Shown here: positions 45,254-53,958 of the stretch, one piece after another
How the letters are laid out: every line of letters begins with the position of its first letter
Numbering within the stretch: position 1 is the stretch's first letter
Source: Clostridium sp. 'deep sea'
GTDB lineage: Bacteria > Bacillota > UBA994 > PWPR01
DNA: 64,000 bases
Direction of reading: 5' to 3'
Assembly (NCBI RefSeq): GCF_014931565.1
Contig: NZ_CP063353.1
Coordinates: forward strand, 992,001 to 1,056,000
Program-made: the position numbers and the translations under genes
Notes under the pieces: model-generated
What the model saw: the letters and a program-made list of their open reading frames with translations, nothing else
The model's database searches: none
What the model was told of the DNA's origin: nothing

Positions 45254-45420
45254 AATAAAATACCACCAAAAAAATACTATTGTAAGTTCCTTTTAGCTGT
45301 TCATATTTTCATTTTACATAATAGAGAGCAAAAAATGACTTAAAAAGCATTTTCCATCAAGAAATTTAAAAGTTGCAATGCTACTATAAAACTATAAAAT
45401 ATGAAAATGAGGAGATACAT

Positions 45421-46362
45421 ATGAACAGTCACATAGATATGCAAAACATAATTGAATACATTGAGAAACACCTACATACAGAACTAAACATTGATAAGTT
45501 ATCTGAGAAAGCAATGTTATCAAAATTTTATTTTCAACGACTATTCTATAAGCTTGTGGGAGTAACTGTTATGGAATATGTAAAGTTAAGGCGTGTGGCA
45601 AAGGCAGCCGAGAACATTAAGAATGGTGAAAAGATTACTGACATTGCCTTTAGTTATGGCTTTAATAGTTTAGAGACTTTTATAAGGGCCTTTAAATCTA
45701 TCTACGAAATGACACCTACTCAGTACAGAAAAAGTAATATACCTCTTGCTCACTTTTATAAACCAGATTTATCACTAAAGTATCGTATTGCAGATATAGC
45801 AGTTCCTTTAATAGCAGCTGGAATTGTGTTAGAGATGAGTATTAAAGAAATAACAGAAGAGATTAAAATAGCTGGTGTTATACAAGAGTGTTCAATGGCA
45901 CCTGCTGGTCAAGATAATCCAGGTGTAGCTTGGAACAAATTCTTTACTGTTAAAAACAGCATATCAAATATAAGACCAGGTGTACAATTTGGTATTTCTT
46001 TTCCATCTAAAAACAAAGGAAAATTTAACTATTTAGCCGCTGCTCAGGTTGAGCAGTTAACCGAGAGTCACCATGATTTATATCAATATACTATACCAGC
46101 AGGATTATATGCTGTTTGTACGTTTTCAGCAGAAACTTTTCATAATCTAACTAACGATGCTCTTGACAAGGCTTTTAATTACTTTTTACAAACATGGCTA
46201 CCCAATAGTAATTACGAAATGATAAGCACCTTTGCTGCAGAACATTATGACTACCGTTGTCTAAAAGACCACCCCTTACCACAACAGGTTTTAACAGCAC
46301 CAGATGAAATAATTAAAAACCCACCAGAGATGGATATTATAGCTCTTGTGAAAAAGAAGTAA
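45421..46362 (+). CDS. AraC-family regulator with GyrI-like ligand domain
   Basis: Residues 1-105 carry two helix-turn-helix motifs of the AraC family (LSEKAMLSKFYFQRLFYKLVG and ITDIAFSYGFNSLETFIRAFKSIYEMTPTQYRKS). Residues about 130-313 look like a GyrI/SOUL-type small-molecule-binding domain (YTIPAGLYAVCTFSA, HYDYRCL). The N-terminal position of the DNA-binding domain is as in Rob-like and BltR-like sensors of drugs. ATG at 45421 follows GAGGAG; an upstream ATG lacks a site. Confidence 0.85.
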   Translation: MNSHIDMQNIIEYIEKHLHTELNIDKLSEKAMLSKFYFQRLFYKLVGVTVMEYVKLRRVAKAAENIKNGEKITDIAFSYGFNSLETFIRAFKSIYEMTPTQYRKSNIPLAHFYKPDLSLKYRIADIAVPLIAAGIVLEMSIKEITEEIKIAGVIQECSMAPAGQDNPGVAWNKFFTVKNSISNIRPGVQFGISFPSKNKGKFNYLAAAQVEQLTESHHDLYQYTIPAGLYAVCTFSAETFHNLTNDALDKAFNYFLQTWLPNSNYEMISTFAAEHYDYRCLKDHPLPQQVLTAPDEIIKNPPEMDIIALVKKK

Positions 46363-46371
46363 TACTTAATA

Positions 46372-46395
46372 AAGTCGCCAGTTGGTGACTTTTTT
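46372..46395 (+). terminator. Terminator after the AraC-GyrI gene
   Basis: AAGTCgCC and GGtGACTT pair around a short loop and run into T6, ten bases after the stop codon. Confidence 0.78.
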
Positions 46396-46791
46396 GCTAT
46401 CCACAGATTATTCTATTTATTTTAACTGCATCTTTTTTCCTTCTACACTTAGGGATAAAGCTCTATTCTTTTGTATAACTTTGCTTCCACACCCGTATAG
46501 CGCATGGTTTATTCTTTCTCAGTTTCGCAATCTCAACTAGCCAAAACCCATAATAAAAAAGCATACCTTTAGTATGCATTTTATGTTTGTAATAGTAACG
46601 AAATTAAAGAAGCGTTACATTTTTAGGGTAAAATTTAGTGATCGCTTGCTGTCAAGGCGCTAGAAAATTTTCACTGAAGCTATTCGAACGAGTATGCTAA
46701 ATTAAAAATTTTCGTACAAAAGGAGTTTTGATTGACAAAGTCTCCTACCTTAAAAATCATTATATAATGAGAGCAGAGCAATATAGGAATT
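46396..46791. other. Intergenic region with several inverted repeats
   Basis: Between the AraC gene and scfA lie 396 bases. Visible are GCATAC/GTATGC (about 46561-46577, flanked by A6 and T4, a likely terminator), GTAACG/CGTTAC (46595-46618), and a GC-richer element at about 46640-46735 with GAAAATTTT/AAAATTTTC arms around a CACTGAAGC...CGAACGAG centre, ending near an AAAGGAGTTTTG. No credible reading frame. Confidence 0.5.
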
Positions 46792-46926
46792 TTACTTACT
46801 TTCGCAGTTTTGGCTACTGACAGTACAACTAGTCTTACAGGCAGACTGACAGCTAGTTTTGCACTCTTTACAAGCTTTTTTATAAGTAGCTAATGTTGGC
46901 TTATTAATTGTTTTAAAATGTTTCAT
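46792..46926 (-). CDS. scfA: SCIFF ranthipeptide precursor
   Basis: The ATG at 46926 gives a 44-residue peptide, with GGAGAGGAG eight bases upstream; a longer frame starting 49 codons earlier has no site and is unrelated to the family. The leader MKHFKTINKPTLATYKKA precedes a core with six Cys (ACKECKTSCQSACKTSC and a final NC), the six-cysteines-in-forty-five pattern. It should be modified by the ScfB maturase at 43097-44452 to form thioether bridges. The two genes lie on the same strand but are separated by the NUDIX and AraC genes on the other. Confidence 0.92.
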   Translation of the reverse strand: MKHFKTINKPTLATYKKACKECKTSCQSACKTSCTVSSQNCESK

Positions 46927-47075
46927 TGTATGTACTCCTCTCCAAATTGCTGTATTTATTATAGTATATTTTTTGGTATGGGGCAATATGTTAAAAGAAG
47001 ATAGATAATCATCTAACGAAGCAAAATGAAAAGCGAAACCCATGCAATGCGTTCCATATACAGCTGTAACCACTA

Positions 47076-47092
47076 TTAATGATAATCATTCA
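47076..47092. promoter_or_regulatory. Weak Fur-box-like palindrome upstream of scfA
   Basis: AATGATAATCATT at 47078-47090 is a perfect 13-base palindrome that matches the left half of the Fur consensus (TGATAAT) and part of the right. It lies about 150 bases before the scfA start. AT-rich DNA makes chance matches common. Confidence 0.3.
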
Positions 47093-47114
47093 TAAATTGT
47101 TAATTAGCTATTCT

Positions 47115-47357
47115 TTAGCTTTTATACTTGTTTTTTCGTTGATCGTCCCAATTGGCTATGGCATAAATTATCATTAAAACAACACTAACACAGCTAAAAA
47201 AGATTACTTCTTTTAGTTGTATTGGATGTTTTTTTATTAAATTTAGTATTAGTAAAAATAAAGGTATTTGTAGTATTGTATAAATTGGTTTAGTTAGTGG
47301 GTAACCTTTACGTTGGGGCGAAACTAACCAATTTAGTATGTTAAATATTATATTCAT
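47115..47357 (-). CDS. Small membrane protein of unknown function
   Basis: The 80-residue protein has two hydrophobic segments (PIYTILQIPLFLLILNLI and VIFFSCVSVVLMIIYAIA) joined by a basic loop, and a charged C-terminus (NWDDQRKNKYKS). The ATG at 47357 is used because GGAGAC lies eight bases upstream; the ATG five codons earlier overlaps that site. It lies upstream of scfA on the same strand and could share its transcript. No family recognised. Confidence 0.6.
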   Translation of the reverse strand: MNIIFNILNWLVSPQRKGYPLTKPIYTILQIPLFLLILNLIKKHPIQLKEVIFFSCVSVVLMIIYAIANWDDQRKNKYKS

Positions 47358-47493
47358 TTTATTTGTCTCCATTTTTTAATATACATAAGTATTTACCCAT
47401 TTCTTTTTGGTTTTAAACAAAAAAAGAATAATACTTTAATGTATTACTCATTTATTGGTTATAAATATAATATGTATACTCCAAAATAATTGC

Positions 47494-48237
47494 CTATATA
47501 TATGTGTTAATAGAATATGATATAGAATTTACTAATCTTTCAATACAATTGTACATTGATGATTGCTGTAATTCATGGGCAAGTTGTTCTTGTGCTATGG
47601 TGTTTATTTCAGCCCAAGTAGTCCACAATACTATGGGTTCAATTTTCCTTAATGCTTCTTCGTAATAATATGGGTACTCTCCAGCTTCTTTAATAGCATC
47701 TTTTAAGTAAATTTGAATTGCTTCTTCTATTGGGAATTTACCGGCTCTATTAAGAATTATTGGTGGTTTTTCACCTAATATAAGAAATAGTGCTGGCTTT
47801 TTAATACTACTATTTTTAGTGAGCAAAACAAAATCTCGAGCTAGTTGTTTAATGTGAAATGATCCTCTTTTAGGTCTTTTCGCTTCAACTATTATAAAAT
47901 GTTTATTCGATTCTAAAATTGCATCTGGTTGCACCGCAAAACCTTCCTCATGTGTTTTGGGATTAGGTTTTAAATAGTAATTTCCCGGTAAAATTGTTAA
48001 GTTCAGTTGTTCTGCATCTTTACATAAAGACTTTTTTGTTAGTTCGTTACCATGTGCACTACAAAAAATTTTACCAAGATAATTCTCTCTTGGTAAATAG
48101 TCAAGAGCTTGTAGTACTTCTGTTGTTAGTACATTATCGTAGCCAAAACCACCTCCTCCAAAATCTCTCATGCCATTATTAGCCCAAGATAATTCATCTA
48201 CAAGCCTTCCAATAGCACTTCCGTTCTCAGGTCTCAT
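47494..48237 (-). CDS. PD-(D/E)XK-nuclease-like protein
   Basis: The 247-residue protein contains a PD-(D/E)XK-like core: PDAIL (acidic residue) followed eight residues later by FIIVEAKRPKR (E-x-K), then a basic helix (FHIKQLARDFVLL). Upstream, a Gly-rich N-terminus (RDFGGGGFGYDNVL) is unusual. No domain for target recognition is recognised. It may be a nuclease of a small defence system or a stand-alone DNA-cleavage protein; the TIR-like gene lies 395 bases upstream in the same direction. ATG at 48237 follows AGAGGTG. Confidence 0.62.
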   Translation of the reverse strand: MRPENGSAIGRLVDELSWANNGMRDFGGGGFGYDNVLTTEVLQALDYLPRENYLGKIFCSAHGNELTKKSLCKDAEQLNLTILPGNYYLKPNPKTHEEGFAVQPDAILESNKHFIIVEAKRPKRGSFHIKQLARDFVLLTKNSSIKKPALFLILGEKPPIILNRAGKFPIEEAIQIYLKDAIKEAGEYPYYYEEALRKIEPIVLWTTWAEINTIAQEQLAHELQQSSMYNCIERLVNSISYSINTYI

Positions 48238-48573
48238 ACCTACCACCTCTTATACTTATACTTTTATAAAAATTCAAATGAAAGCAAATTTAGTGATACT
48301 GAAAACAATATTTATATATAGGTGTATTATGTAATTTTGTATTTATTTATGTAATTATAATTCCTTATGAAAATTATACTCTACAATAAACTAAATTTCT
48401 ATATAAGATTATAAATTTTATGTTCTTTTTATAAATATTTTATTTAAATTACCTTTAATGTAGATTAAATTTAAAATGTATATAGCTAAGAATTATTACA
48501 TTTTGTTTTACCACAATCTTCATAGTTACAAACAATTATTTTAGTTTTTAATTTAAAATTACCATTTTAAATT
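48238..48573. other. Very AT-rich gap between the PD-(D/E)XK and TIR genes
   Basis: The gap has no credible reading frame. Its far end carries a second inverted repeat (TTTTAATTTAAAAT / ATTTTAAATTAAAA, about 48546-48577) abutting the TIR-gene terminator. The promoter of the nuclease-like gene must lie here. Confidence 0.45.
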
Positions 48574-48610
48574 AAAATCAGAGATAAGTTAGCTATTTAT
48601 CTCTGATTTT
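48574..48610 (-). terminator. Terminator after the TIR-like gene
   Basis: AAAATCAGAGATAA and TTATCTCTGATTTT form a perfect 14-bp stem, followed on the minus strand by AATTTAAAA. It lies about 22 bases after the stop codon. Confidence 0.82.
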
Positions 48611-48631
48611 ATACTTATTTATTCTTACTCA

Positions 48632-49393
48632 CTAAAGAAGACTATTAGCATCAACTTTATATTCTACATTGTTTAAAGCCTTAATTAAGCTTAACTTCCA
48701 GCAGTCGTTATCGTAGCTATAGTATACTACCCCTCCAAAATCGGAAAGTATCTCTAGGTTTTCTCCTTTAACAATTGTAAAAACTCTGTTACGACCTATT
48801 CTGCCAATAAAAAAACCCATCTCAAATATTACATTTTGTCTAGCACGATAGGTTTCGCTGCTTTTACCACTTAGGTTGCTTGAAAGAACTTTGTCATCTG
48901 GGCTCAGTAAAGCTATCGCAAAGCCTATATTTGAGTAACCCTCTATTCTTTCCATTATTGTTTCACCTGTTTTTATTTGTTCATGAAGAATCACTGCTTT
49001 TAGCCCTAATTTTTCTATAAATCTAGCTACTTCTTGTTTTAACTCTCCGTCGTGACCATGAATGATAAATACTTTATCATTCGCTAGTTTTTTTTTATAA
49101 CACTTAATATCATCTGTAGTTAAAGATAAATCTTCAAGTATTATTGTTATGAGATTACACAGTTTATTAGTTGCTTTTTGCCAAGAGTAACGTTGTAAAT
49201 CTTCATTACACGTATTCCAGCAACCAAACTGTATTTCACTAAGGATAACTAAATACTCGCTATTTTTACCAAAGATTTTATTAATATAAAGTTCTAGCTT
49301 TTTAATAATCTCATTTTTTTTCAACTCATCTTTATACTTAAGTTCTGTTATTACGCTTTGCTTTAAATTATTTAATATAACACTATAATTCAT
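48632..49393 (-). CDS. TIR-like (CAP12/Pycsar-type) nucleotide-binding protein
   Basis: Residues about 110-240 form a TIR-like domain of the type found in CAP12 and related proteins: KVFIIHGHDGELKQEVARFIEKLGLKAVIL, the conserved Glu in IMERIEG, FAIALLSPDD, and ARQNVIFEMGFFIGRIGRNRV. Related TIR domains degrade NAD+ in anti-phage systems when triggered. The N-terminal 105 residues are helical and unassigned; they may sense or oligomerise. No cyclase (CBASS or Pycsar) gene is next to it, so it may be a stand-alone protein. ATG follows AAAGGGGA. Confidence 0.8.
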   Translation of the reverse strand: MNYSVILNNLKQSVITELKYKDELKKNEIIKKLELYINKIFGKNSEYLVILSEIQFGCWNTCNEDLQRYSWQKATNKLCNLITIILEDLSLTTDDIKCYKKKLANDKVFIIHGHDGELKQEVARFIEKLGLKAVILHEQIKTGETIMERIEGYSNIGFAIALLSPDDKVLSSNLSGKSSETYRARQNVIFEMGFFIGRIGRNRVFTIVKGENLEILSDFGGVVYYSYDNDCWKLSLIKALNNVEYKVDANSLL

Positions 49394-49724
49394 TTATCCA
49401 ATCCCCTTTAATAAACTTTTTTAATCAACAGCTAAATGAGCTAATATTTTTCACGTTAAAAGTTTATTTATAGTTTTACGAGTTTTGGTTTGTCAAGTTT
49501 TAAGCTAAATTTTACGAAAAATGGCGAGTATCAAAAAGTAATTATACTTAAAATATTATAATCATTTTATAATTTGCATAATAGCTTTTCTACTAATATT
49601 TTATTAAGATAATAAGGTTATGTGACAAGCTTACCTAAAATAAAATGTGTTTATATAATAACTATTAAGTTCAATATTGTTACTACACTAAATACCTAAT
49701 TATATGTTTTATTTTGTTTAAAGC
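49394..49724. other. AT-rich intergenic region upstream of the TIR-like gene
   Basis: About 330 bases with the ribosome-binding site of the TIR gene at one end and the terminator of the MORN-protein operon at the other. No reading frame or repeat seen. Confidence 0.4.
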
Positions 49725-49752
49725 AAAAATAGGCCACTTAATAGCCTATTTT
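49725..49752 (-). terminator. Terminator of the trypsin-fold/MORN operon
   Basis: AAAATAGGC pairs with GCCTATTTT around a nine-base loop and is followed on the minus strand by TGCTTT. It lies 12 bases after the stop of the second protein. Confidence 0.75.
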
Positions 49753-49763
49753 ATAGGTTATAT

Positions 49764-51101
49764 TTATTTTTTAGTTTTTTTATAGGCCTGAGTTACTTTT
49801 ACAAATTTTTTACTAACCTCTTTATCATTTCTATAAATCACGTAATAAACTCTACCCATTTTATCTACTTCTATAAAAACACCATTTTTTGAATCTTTTT
49901 TCATTGTTCCATATTGTATTGATCCATCTTTTTTTTCAAAACAACCTATACCGCTAAATTTCCCCTTCTCAAACAAACCTTTGTAGCGATCTCCATTAGC
50001 CCAGGTGTAAATACCATAACCATAGGGTATTCTGTCTTTAAATAAACCTACATAAGTATTTCCAGAGTCATAATATATTTCACCTAAACCTTCTTCTTGA
50101 TTATATCTAAAGATACCTTTATATGCTCCACCATCGCAATAGATTATTTTGCCATAACCATGCCTCTCACCTAGTTCATTTATTTCACCAACATAGGTTG
50201 CACCACTTTCATAAACAATAGCTATTACATCATCTGTCGTATTTTGTACTTTAGTTAGATAATCTTTAATATTTTTACTAGTACTAATTAAATAGATTTT
50301 TTCACCATCTATAAGTTGTTCTACTACCATACCTACAAGCTCTCCATATTTATCAATAATTGCACTGCCTAAATGTTCTTTAGAGAGCTTATAGTTTATT
50401 TTTAAATAAGATTTTTCATTTAGCTCCACTATATCAGTTACTTTCACTTCTTTTACAGCGGGTGTCTCACTAAGCGGGCTACCTAAAAGATATAATACAT
50501 CACTTTTAGTTACCTCAATATTTGATAAAGCAATTGTATCAGTATACTCTGGCACATTAATAAGTGCAAAATCAAGTTCTTTATCTACCCTTTTAAGATC
50601 TAAATTTTCAAAATCTTGTATTGCTTTATTTTTATCTTCTATATTAAATGTAAATGCATCATGTAGGGTTAGGTAACTGGTAAGTATTATCTTATTAGTA
50701 ATTTTTATTGCAGTACTTTTTGTTAAGAACTGACCCTTATGATCAAAGGAATTAACTACTATTGTTTTAGCTGCTACTTTCCATAGTTCCTCTTTAGAAA
50801 GTTCCTGCTTTTCTTTAACTATTTGGTTAATAGTTATTGGTTTTTTGCTATATTTTTTTACTAAAACCGATTGGCTTTCGTTATCCCAAGATATGCTGAC
50901 ATCACCAAATTCTTTTAGTGATTTTATTGGTATCATGGGTGTGTTCTCTACTATAATTACAGGCACTTCACCTTTATACTCTTGGTTATTTATATATAGA
51001 CTACCAGTAGAGTAGCCATCTATGGTTTTATTTGATTCAGCATAAGCTATATTGGCTGTTAATAATACTGCTAAACATAAAATACTTAAGAACTTTTTCA
51101 T
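49764..51101 (-). CDS. Secreted inactive trypsin-fold protein with MORN repeats
   Basis: The 445-residue protein has a signal peptide (AANIAYA-type end near residue 21), a copper-amine-oxidase-N-like stalk domain (about 30-85), a trypsin-like domain (110-275) and four to five MORN repeats (298-400: GYGKIIYCDGGAYKG, GLGEIYYDSGNTYVG, GYGIYTWANGDRYKG). Compared with the adjacent paralogue the catalytic His is Leu144, the nucleophile Ser is Leu244, and only the Asp (178) remains, so it should not be a protease. It may bind or regulate the active paralogue, whose gene ends two bases upstream. Confidence 0.8.
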   Translation of the reverse strand: MKKFLSILCLAVLLTANIAYAESNKTIDGYSTGSLYINNQEYKGEVPVIIVENTPMIPIKSLKEFGDVSISWDNESQSVLVKKYSKKPITINQIVKEKQELSKEELWKVAAKTIVVNSFDHKGQFLTKSTAIKITNKIILTSYLTLHDAFTFNIEDKNKAIQDFENLDLKRVDKELDFALINVPEYTDTIALSNIEVTKSDVLYLLGSPLSETPAVKEVKVTDIVELNEKSYLKINYKLSKEHLGSAIIDKYGELVGMVVEQLIDGEKIYLISTSKNIKDYLTKVQNTTDDVIAIVYESGATYVGEINELGERHGYGKIIYCDGGAYKGIFRYNQEEGLGEIYYDSGNTYVGLFKDRIPYGYGIYTWANGDRYKGLFEKGKFSGIGCFEKKDGSIQYGTMKKDSKNGVFIEVDKMGRVYYVIYRNDKEVSKKFVKVTQAYKKTKK

Positions 51102-51103
51102 TT

Positions 51104-52432
51104 TTAATCCTCTTTTCCAAGTTCAAGATAATCTATTTGCTTTCTGAATATTTCTTTACCCATTTTGTACTCAACAATATACATCTCCCTTGGAGAATAA
51201 ATTTCAAAAAATATGCCATTTTTTTTGCCATCTTTCATCGTGCCATAGGCAAATGGTATTTCCTCAGAGACAGCTAAAACCACACCTTGAAATCCTGTCT
51301 CCGTTATGTTGCCAGATAATAAGCCTTCATCTTTGGCGATTATAATACCATAACCATCTTGTTTATCATTTTTCATATATCCTACATAGGATGTATTTTC
51401 ATTCAGATTAATAGATACATTACCATTTATATCTCCGTGTTGAAATGTTCCTTCCATAAATTCTCCGTTAGGGTATGTTAACTTACCTTTACCATGAGGG
51501 TATCCATAAATATCGACCTCTCCAAAATAAGTACTACCGTCTTCATTCTCATAAGATAATACTCTTGATGGATTATTACGCTCTCTATTTAAGTATTTAA
51601 GCAATTTATCACTTGGAATTGCTAGGTTTATGTTTTGTCCCATAACCATTGAGGCACTTGTTATTCCTATAATTTCTCCGTAGGTATTTAAAAGTGCTCC
51701 GCCTGAACTGCCTGGAGAAATTGGGGCACTGGTTTGAATATATGATTGACCGTCAACTTCAGGGTAACCACTAATAATACCTGTAGATACAGAGTTTAAA
51801 CCTAAGGGACATCCTATAGTTATTACATCTTCACCTAACTTTGTTTTTGAAGTTGCTATAGTTAAACCCTCTTTAGCATTAGGAATCTTTATAAGGGCTA
51901 AGTCCCAATAAAAACTCCATCCTAATATTTGGCAATCCTTAAATTCAATTATATTTTCATCATTATCTGTAATTTGAAACGTATAGGCGTCTTTTAATAC
52001 ATGATAATTAGTTACAATTGTACCATCACCAATAATAATTCCAGAACCTCTTGATATAAATTCACCTTCACCATCAAAACACTCTATTAATACGGTGTAT
52101 TTTGTTAATTCAGATAACTGTACTGTAGTTAGTTGTTTTTTGTCTTTGAGTGGCTCAAAGATTTTAAATTTATCTTCATCTTCAGTACTTATATGTATGC
52201 TATTATTGTCTCTATTCCACTCTACAGAAGCTGCCATATACTCAGCAAAATACTCAGCTGGCACCATTGTACTATCTCTAAACTTTATAGCAGGTATATC
52301 TCCAGCGTATTGCTCACCATCGATGTTTACATTTACAGTTGGTAATCCACCAAAATTACCATTACCTTCAGCATAAGCTACTCCAGAGAACATTGTTAAT
52401 AACATTGTTATTACTACAAGTATCTTTTTCAT
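51104..52432 (-). CDS. Secreted trypsin-like (S1C) protease with MORN repeats
   Basis: The 442-residue protein has a signal peptide (cleavage after AYAE near residue 22), an amine-oxidase-N-like stalk (about 33-82), an HtrA-type protease domain with His144 (TNYHVLKDAY), Asp177 (WDLALIKIP) and Ser243 (GSSGGALLNTYGEIIGI), and C-terminal MORN-like repeats (about 285-400). No PDZ domain is present, unlike HtrA; the MORN repeats take its place. It likely acts at the cell surface. It heads a two-gene operon with its inactive paralogue. ATG follows GAGGAAAA. Confidence 0.85.
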   Translation of the reverse strand: MKKILVVITMLLTMFSGVAYAEGNGNFGGLPTVNVNIDGEQYAGDIPAIKFRDSTMVPAEYFAEYMAASVEWNRDNNSIHISTEDEDKFKIFEPLKDKKQLTTVQLSELTKYTVLIECFDGEGEFISRGSGIIIGDGTIVTNYHVLKDAYTFQITDNDENIIEFKDCQILGWSFYWDLALIKIPNAKEGLTIATSKTKLGEDVITIGCPLGLNSVSTGIISGYPEVDGQSYIQTSAPISPGSSGGALLNTYGEIIGITSASMVMGQNINLAIPSDKLLKYLNRERNNPSRVLSYENEDGSTYFGEVDIYGYPHGKGKLTYPNGEFMEGTFQHGDINGNVSINLNENTSYVGYMKNDKQDGYGIIIAKDEGLLSGNITETGFQGVVLAVSEEIPFAYGTMKDGKKNGIFFEIYSPREMYIVEYKMGKEIFRKQIDYLELGKED

Positions 52433-52740
52433 TTTTCCTCATTTCTTTATAAACAAATATGTAATACTTACAATTTATTCTATACAAATTATTACTATAA
52501 TAACAAATGTAATTTGATACACCAACTTATATAATTCCACAATTAACATATTATTACATAAATACTTACGTTAATTTCTAATATAGTGCTTTTTATGAGC
52601 ACTAATAGCTATTACTATTTAGATAATTTGTTGTTAATTAAACAAATTTATCATTATATAAATTAACTAAAAAATAATTATAAGAATCAAAGTAACCTTA
52701 AAGTTTTCTTTAACTTAAAATTTTAGTTCATTGCTTCTTT
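52433..52740. other. Intergenic region upstream of the protease operon
   Basis: The 308 bases hold a TAGTGCT/AGCACTA hairpin (52584-52604) without a minus-strand T-run and the AT-rich promoter region of the protease gene. No reading frame seen. Confidence 0.4.
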
Positions 52741-53751
52741 TTAGCTCAACATGCTTTTGTAAAGTACAGCATATAAAGCTATTGCTATTACTGAAGTATA
52801 TAGTCTACATAAACGACTATGTAAGCTATGCTTTTTTATAACTAAAGGCAAAAATATAATTAAGAAGATTGTACCTAATATAATAGTAATATTTAAAGAA
52901 CTAATAATAACATTTAATAGTCCATAGTTTATTGGCACATTATTAAATAAAATTACTGTAATAGTAAATAACATTGCTAATAAAATTAGTATTGTTAGTA
53001 CCAATATAATATCATTAACAAATTCATTATTTTTATAGCCTATTAATATTTGATCAACCACAGGAGCAATACAAGCTAAAACTAAAATGTTAATTAATAT
53101 AAGCTTGTTTTTTATAAAGTTTAGAACTGTGTAATACCAAGGTACTTCATCATAAACTACAACACGTTTAGGAGTAGAAAAATCCTTTGGGTTATATGGC
53201 TTATCAAAATAGATATTATTTAAATCTACCTCAGCTAAAACTGGTAGATGTACTGGATCTAATAAATATCTACTGCTGTGAAATTGTTTACTTTTACTAA
53301 ACGTATTGTGTAAATACCTAACTCTAATATTTAATTCATCTCTATGTAAGTTATTAAAATATAACTTTCCTTTACCACTATATAAGTAGTATATTCTATT
53401 GTTTTTTGTATAAGTGTGTGGAATTTTTGCTTCGCCGTTTTCGTTTAAGGGTACTGTTGTTCTAACTTTACTATAGTCATTAAAATATTCACAGAGTATT
53501 TGTGACTTGTTAATATTAAGAAAAGGGTCATCTTCAAAAAAAACAACTATAAAATCATCCGTACTGTTTAAAGGAGTTTTGTTCCATCTAAAGTTTATTT
53601 CTACTTCAAACTCATTACTTGTTGCTGTATGGTATTCTGTAATATTTGCCATTAAATTTAATTGCGCTGGTTCATAATTAGCTACTTCTTTATATGAATA
53701 CATTATAATTATAAGTAAACAAAAGCTCACTATTCTTATTATCTTTTTCAT
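52741..53751 (-). CDS. Membrane protein with N-terminal extracytoplasmic domain
   Basis: The 336-residue protein has an N-terminal hydrophobic signal-anchor (MKKIIRIVSFCLLIIIMYSY), a beta-rich extracytoplasmic region (about 30-205) and four or five hydrophobic segments in the last 130 residues. No family recognised. The ATG at 53751 follows GGAGAG; four further upstream codons are not supported. It is divergent from the radical SAM gene, and the two might be functionally linked, but nothing in the sequence shows this. Confidence 0.7.
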   Translation of the reverse strand: MKKIIRIVSFCLLIIIMYSYKEVANYEPAQLNLMANITEYHTATSNEFEVEINFRWNKTPLNSTDDFIVVFFEDDPFLNINKSQILCEYFNDYSKVRTTVPLNENGEAKIPHTYTKNNRIYYLYSGKGKLYFNNLHRDELNIRVRYLHNTFSKSKQFHSSRYLLDPVHLPVLAEVDLNNIYFDKPYNPKDFSTPKRVVVYDEVPWYYTVLNFIKNKLILINILVLACIAPVVDQILIGYKNNEFVNDIILVLTILILLAMLFTITVILFNNVPINYGLLNVIISSLNITIILGTIFLIIFLPLVIKKHSLHSRLCRLYTSVIAIALYAVLYKSMLS

Positions 53752-53958
53752 AAAACTCTCCATATTTATTTTTATGTGTATATAATAGCATAATTATGTA
53801 CTGTTATATTTATTAAAAATAAATTTATTATGGGTATAAGAGTTATAAACCACACATTCTTACCAAACATTAACCATTACTTAAAGATATTGTATTAAAA
53901 TAAAATAGGTAATAACTATATTAAAGCTAATATTATAGCTTACTAGGAGAACTTATTT

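Noticed and set aside
46733-46770. Promoter TTGACA ... TATAAT before scfA on the plus strand
   Set aside because: The boxes are about 25 bases apart, outside the usual range, and would point away from scfA.
46927-47073. A long N-terminal extension of the SCIFF precursor
   Set aside because: The six-cysteine peptide family starts at MKHFKT, which has a strong ribosome-binding site; the extension is non-homologous.
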